Shown here piece by piece: positions 62,724 to 64,000 of a stretch of 64,000 nt of DNA (the first letter of the stretch is position 1; the number at the start of each line of letters is the position of its first letter). The DNA lies in assembly GCA_037074705.1 (NCBI GenBank), contig CM073593.1, positions 6,577,001 to 6,641,000 of the forward strand. The letters are read 5' to 3'. The position numbers were made by a program, and so were the translations under genes. The stretch is from Zhengitettix transpicula. Taxonomy: Eukaryota > Arthropoda > Insecta > Orthoptera > Tetrigidae. A model generated the notes under the pieces. That model ran no database searches. It was given only the letters and a program-made list of their open reading frames with translations, and was not told where the DNA came from.

Positions 62724-63151
62724 GGCATCAAGTCCACTACAGCTTGGATGACAACAGCGTCGACGAGGAGGAGCACAACGTGGAGCGACGCTCGGTGCTG
62801 CCGCCGACGCACGTGAACGCTTCCGAGTCGGACGAGGAATGCGAGCGCCAGCCGCTCTACGTAGACTTCGAAGAGATCGGCTGGAACTCGTGGATCATCG
62901 CTCCGACTGGCTACAAGGCGTACCATTGCGTCGGCCGCTGCGGTTTCCCCTTGGGTCTGAACCACAGGCCCACGAACCACGCCACGGTGCAGAGCCTCGT
63001 GCACAAGCTACGCTTGGCGCCCAAAGTGGAGCGGCCCAGCTGCGTGCCCGCCACGCTCGCGTCCCTCGGAGTCCTCTTCTTCGATGAAAATCTCAACGTT
63101 ATCCTCAAGAACTTCGAAAAGATGGTAGCTGAGAGCTGTGGCTGTCATTAG
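62724..63151 (+). CDS. Admp: ADMP-like BMP ligand, exon 5 (linker and whole mature domain)
   Basis: The acceptor is TTGATTCAG at 62723, phase 1; it ends at TAG 63149-63151. Residues 245-282 are an acidic linker with a dibasic ERR at 264-266 and a sequon NAS at 275-277. The mature domain runs from C283 to H385 and carries YVDFEEIGWNSWIIAP, YHCVGRCGFPLG and PTNHATVQSLVH, plus a GCH end. This combination reads as ADMP, a BMP-class ligand known to act in dorsoventral patterning through type I/II receptors and Chordin shuttling. Cysteines are C283, C312, C316, C350, C382 and C384; the residue before C350, normally the interchain Cys, is Ser349 (AGC at 63038). Admp is absent from Drosophila but known from some other insects. 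Total protein length of 385 is normal for a BMP. Confidence 0.88.
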
Positions 63152-64000
63152 TTCATCGCAACTATTCTTTCATTGTACAGTACAAACAAACTAACGATCA
63201 CAGAAATGATTAACCGCATAAAAGCGAATCTAGAAGCATCTTGTATCCAAATTCAACCCTGTGTAAAATTTAAATGATCGATCAAATGATAAGATCGAAA
63301 CTGTATCAGGGCTCAGATTCGATACTGCGGAGGGTCGGAATCGATTTTAGTCTCACATTACTTCCGTAACTTCTATAACGCGTATTTAAACGTTTCAGCA
63401 CGCATGTCGATCTAATTCGATATTAAAGTATTCGTAAATGGAAGCGGTGGTGCTTATATTCGTCTAGATCGTCCTCTACTACAGGATGATCACAAATTCT
63501 ATAATTACGAGCTCAAATCTTAATCACATGCCTAATTACAATAATACATACATCAACTGTGGTTTGCTCCTAAACTAATCGTGAATTCATGCTACAGATT
63601 GTGCCACCTGAAGTGCACTTTAAAAACACCTTGATAGTATTTTGTAACTTAAAGCTCGTTCTTGTTTTTGCGGTCTGTCATAGTTAAATCAAACGAGATA
63701 TTTGCGTTCAAATTTATAAATCATATTGATGAATAATTTATAACGAACGAAATTTTAAAATTAGATAATTGATCTAGCCGTCCTTCAATAAGCATCCTGA
63801 ATTCAGTTGAAATTATTGCCTTCGCAAGCCCAATATTTTCTATTGTGGCCTATTAATATTCCTATTACTTGGTATCCCAGATATTCATGGCTCAATTGAA
63901 ACATCTAAAACGAGGTCTCACTGAATCACTTTGGCTCCAACGTACCACAACAATGTTCTGCTTCTTTACTTGGACTGACCAGTACGATCCCTTGCGAATT
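63152..64000. other. Admp 3' UTR and flank
   Basis: AT-rich sequence after the stop; no further gene or repeat recognised before the window ends. Confidence 0.5.
63422..63427 (+). promoter_or_regulatory. Possible ATTAAA polyadenylation signal for the Admp-like gene
   Basis: An ATTAAA hexamer lies about 270 bp after the stop in an AT-rich 3' flank. No AATAAA is seen nearer to the stop. This is only a motif match. Confidence 0.25.

Overview
The window looks like nuclear DNA from an insect, probably a hemimetabolous or polyneopteran one. Short GC-rich coding exons with consensus GT-AG junctions sit in long AT-rich introns. The rest is dominated by decayed arthropod-type transposable elements: mariner, Penelope-like, LINE, P-like, solo LTRs, tRNA-derived SINEs and a large ~290 bp tandem family. 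No bacterial operons, rRNA, tRNA genes or CRISPR arrays were seen. The taxon is an inference from gene and repeat content.

Two host genes are visible, both on the plus strand. The first (last three exons at 20216-20423, 23825-23994 and 26522-26731; 5' end not found) encodes a secreted-type, cysteine-rich protein with two similar cystine-knot-like halves. The second (five exons, 36393-63151, 385 codons plus stop, all splice phases consistent) is a complete BMP-class TGF-beta ligand: signal peptide, BMP prodomain, and a single-exon mature domain that reads as ADMP (anti-dorsalizing morphogenetic protein). Pinhead, a cysteine-rich secreted protein, is a known genomic neighbour of Admp in several animals, so the first gene is most likely pinhead. 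The window therefore appears to carry the Pinhead-Admp tandem pair, both acting in dorsoventral/BMP patterning. The ADMP-like ligand has two oddities: Ser replaces the interchain-disulfide cysteine, and there is no canonical R-X-X-R furin site before the mature domain.

Layout: 1-20 kb, flank or early pinhead intron, with a Penelope-like fragment, a dead mariner, A-tailed repeats, ~290 bp repeat blocks and a solo LTR. 20-27 kb, pinhead exons between inverted repeat blocks, with a mariner remnant just before the last exon. 27-36 kb, intergenic: jockey-like LINE, a near-perfect 61-bp-arm hairpin, SINEs, a solo LTR. 36-63 kb, the Admp gene: intron 1 holds an RTE-like LINE and a P-like transposase remnant; intron 2 a giant inverted repeat and a second dead mariner; intron 3 three A-tailed repeats in a row; intron 4 two LTRs around an AT microsatellite and two mariner remnants, one ending 56 bp before the last exon. 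63.15-64 kb, Admp 3' flank.
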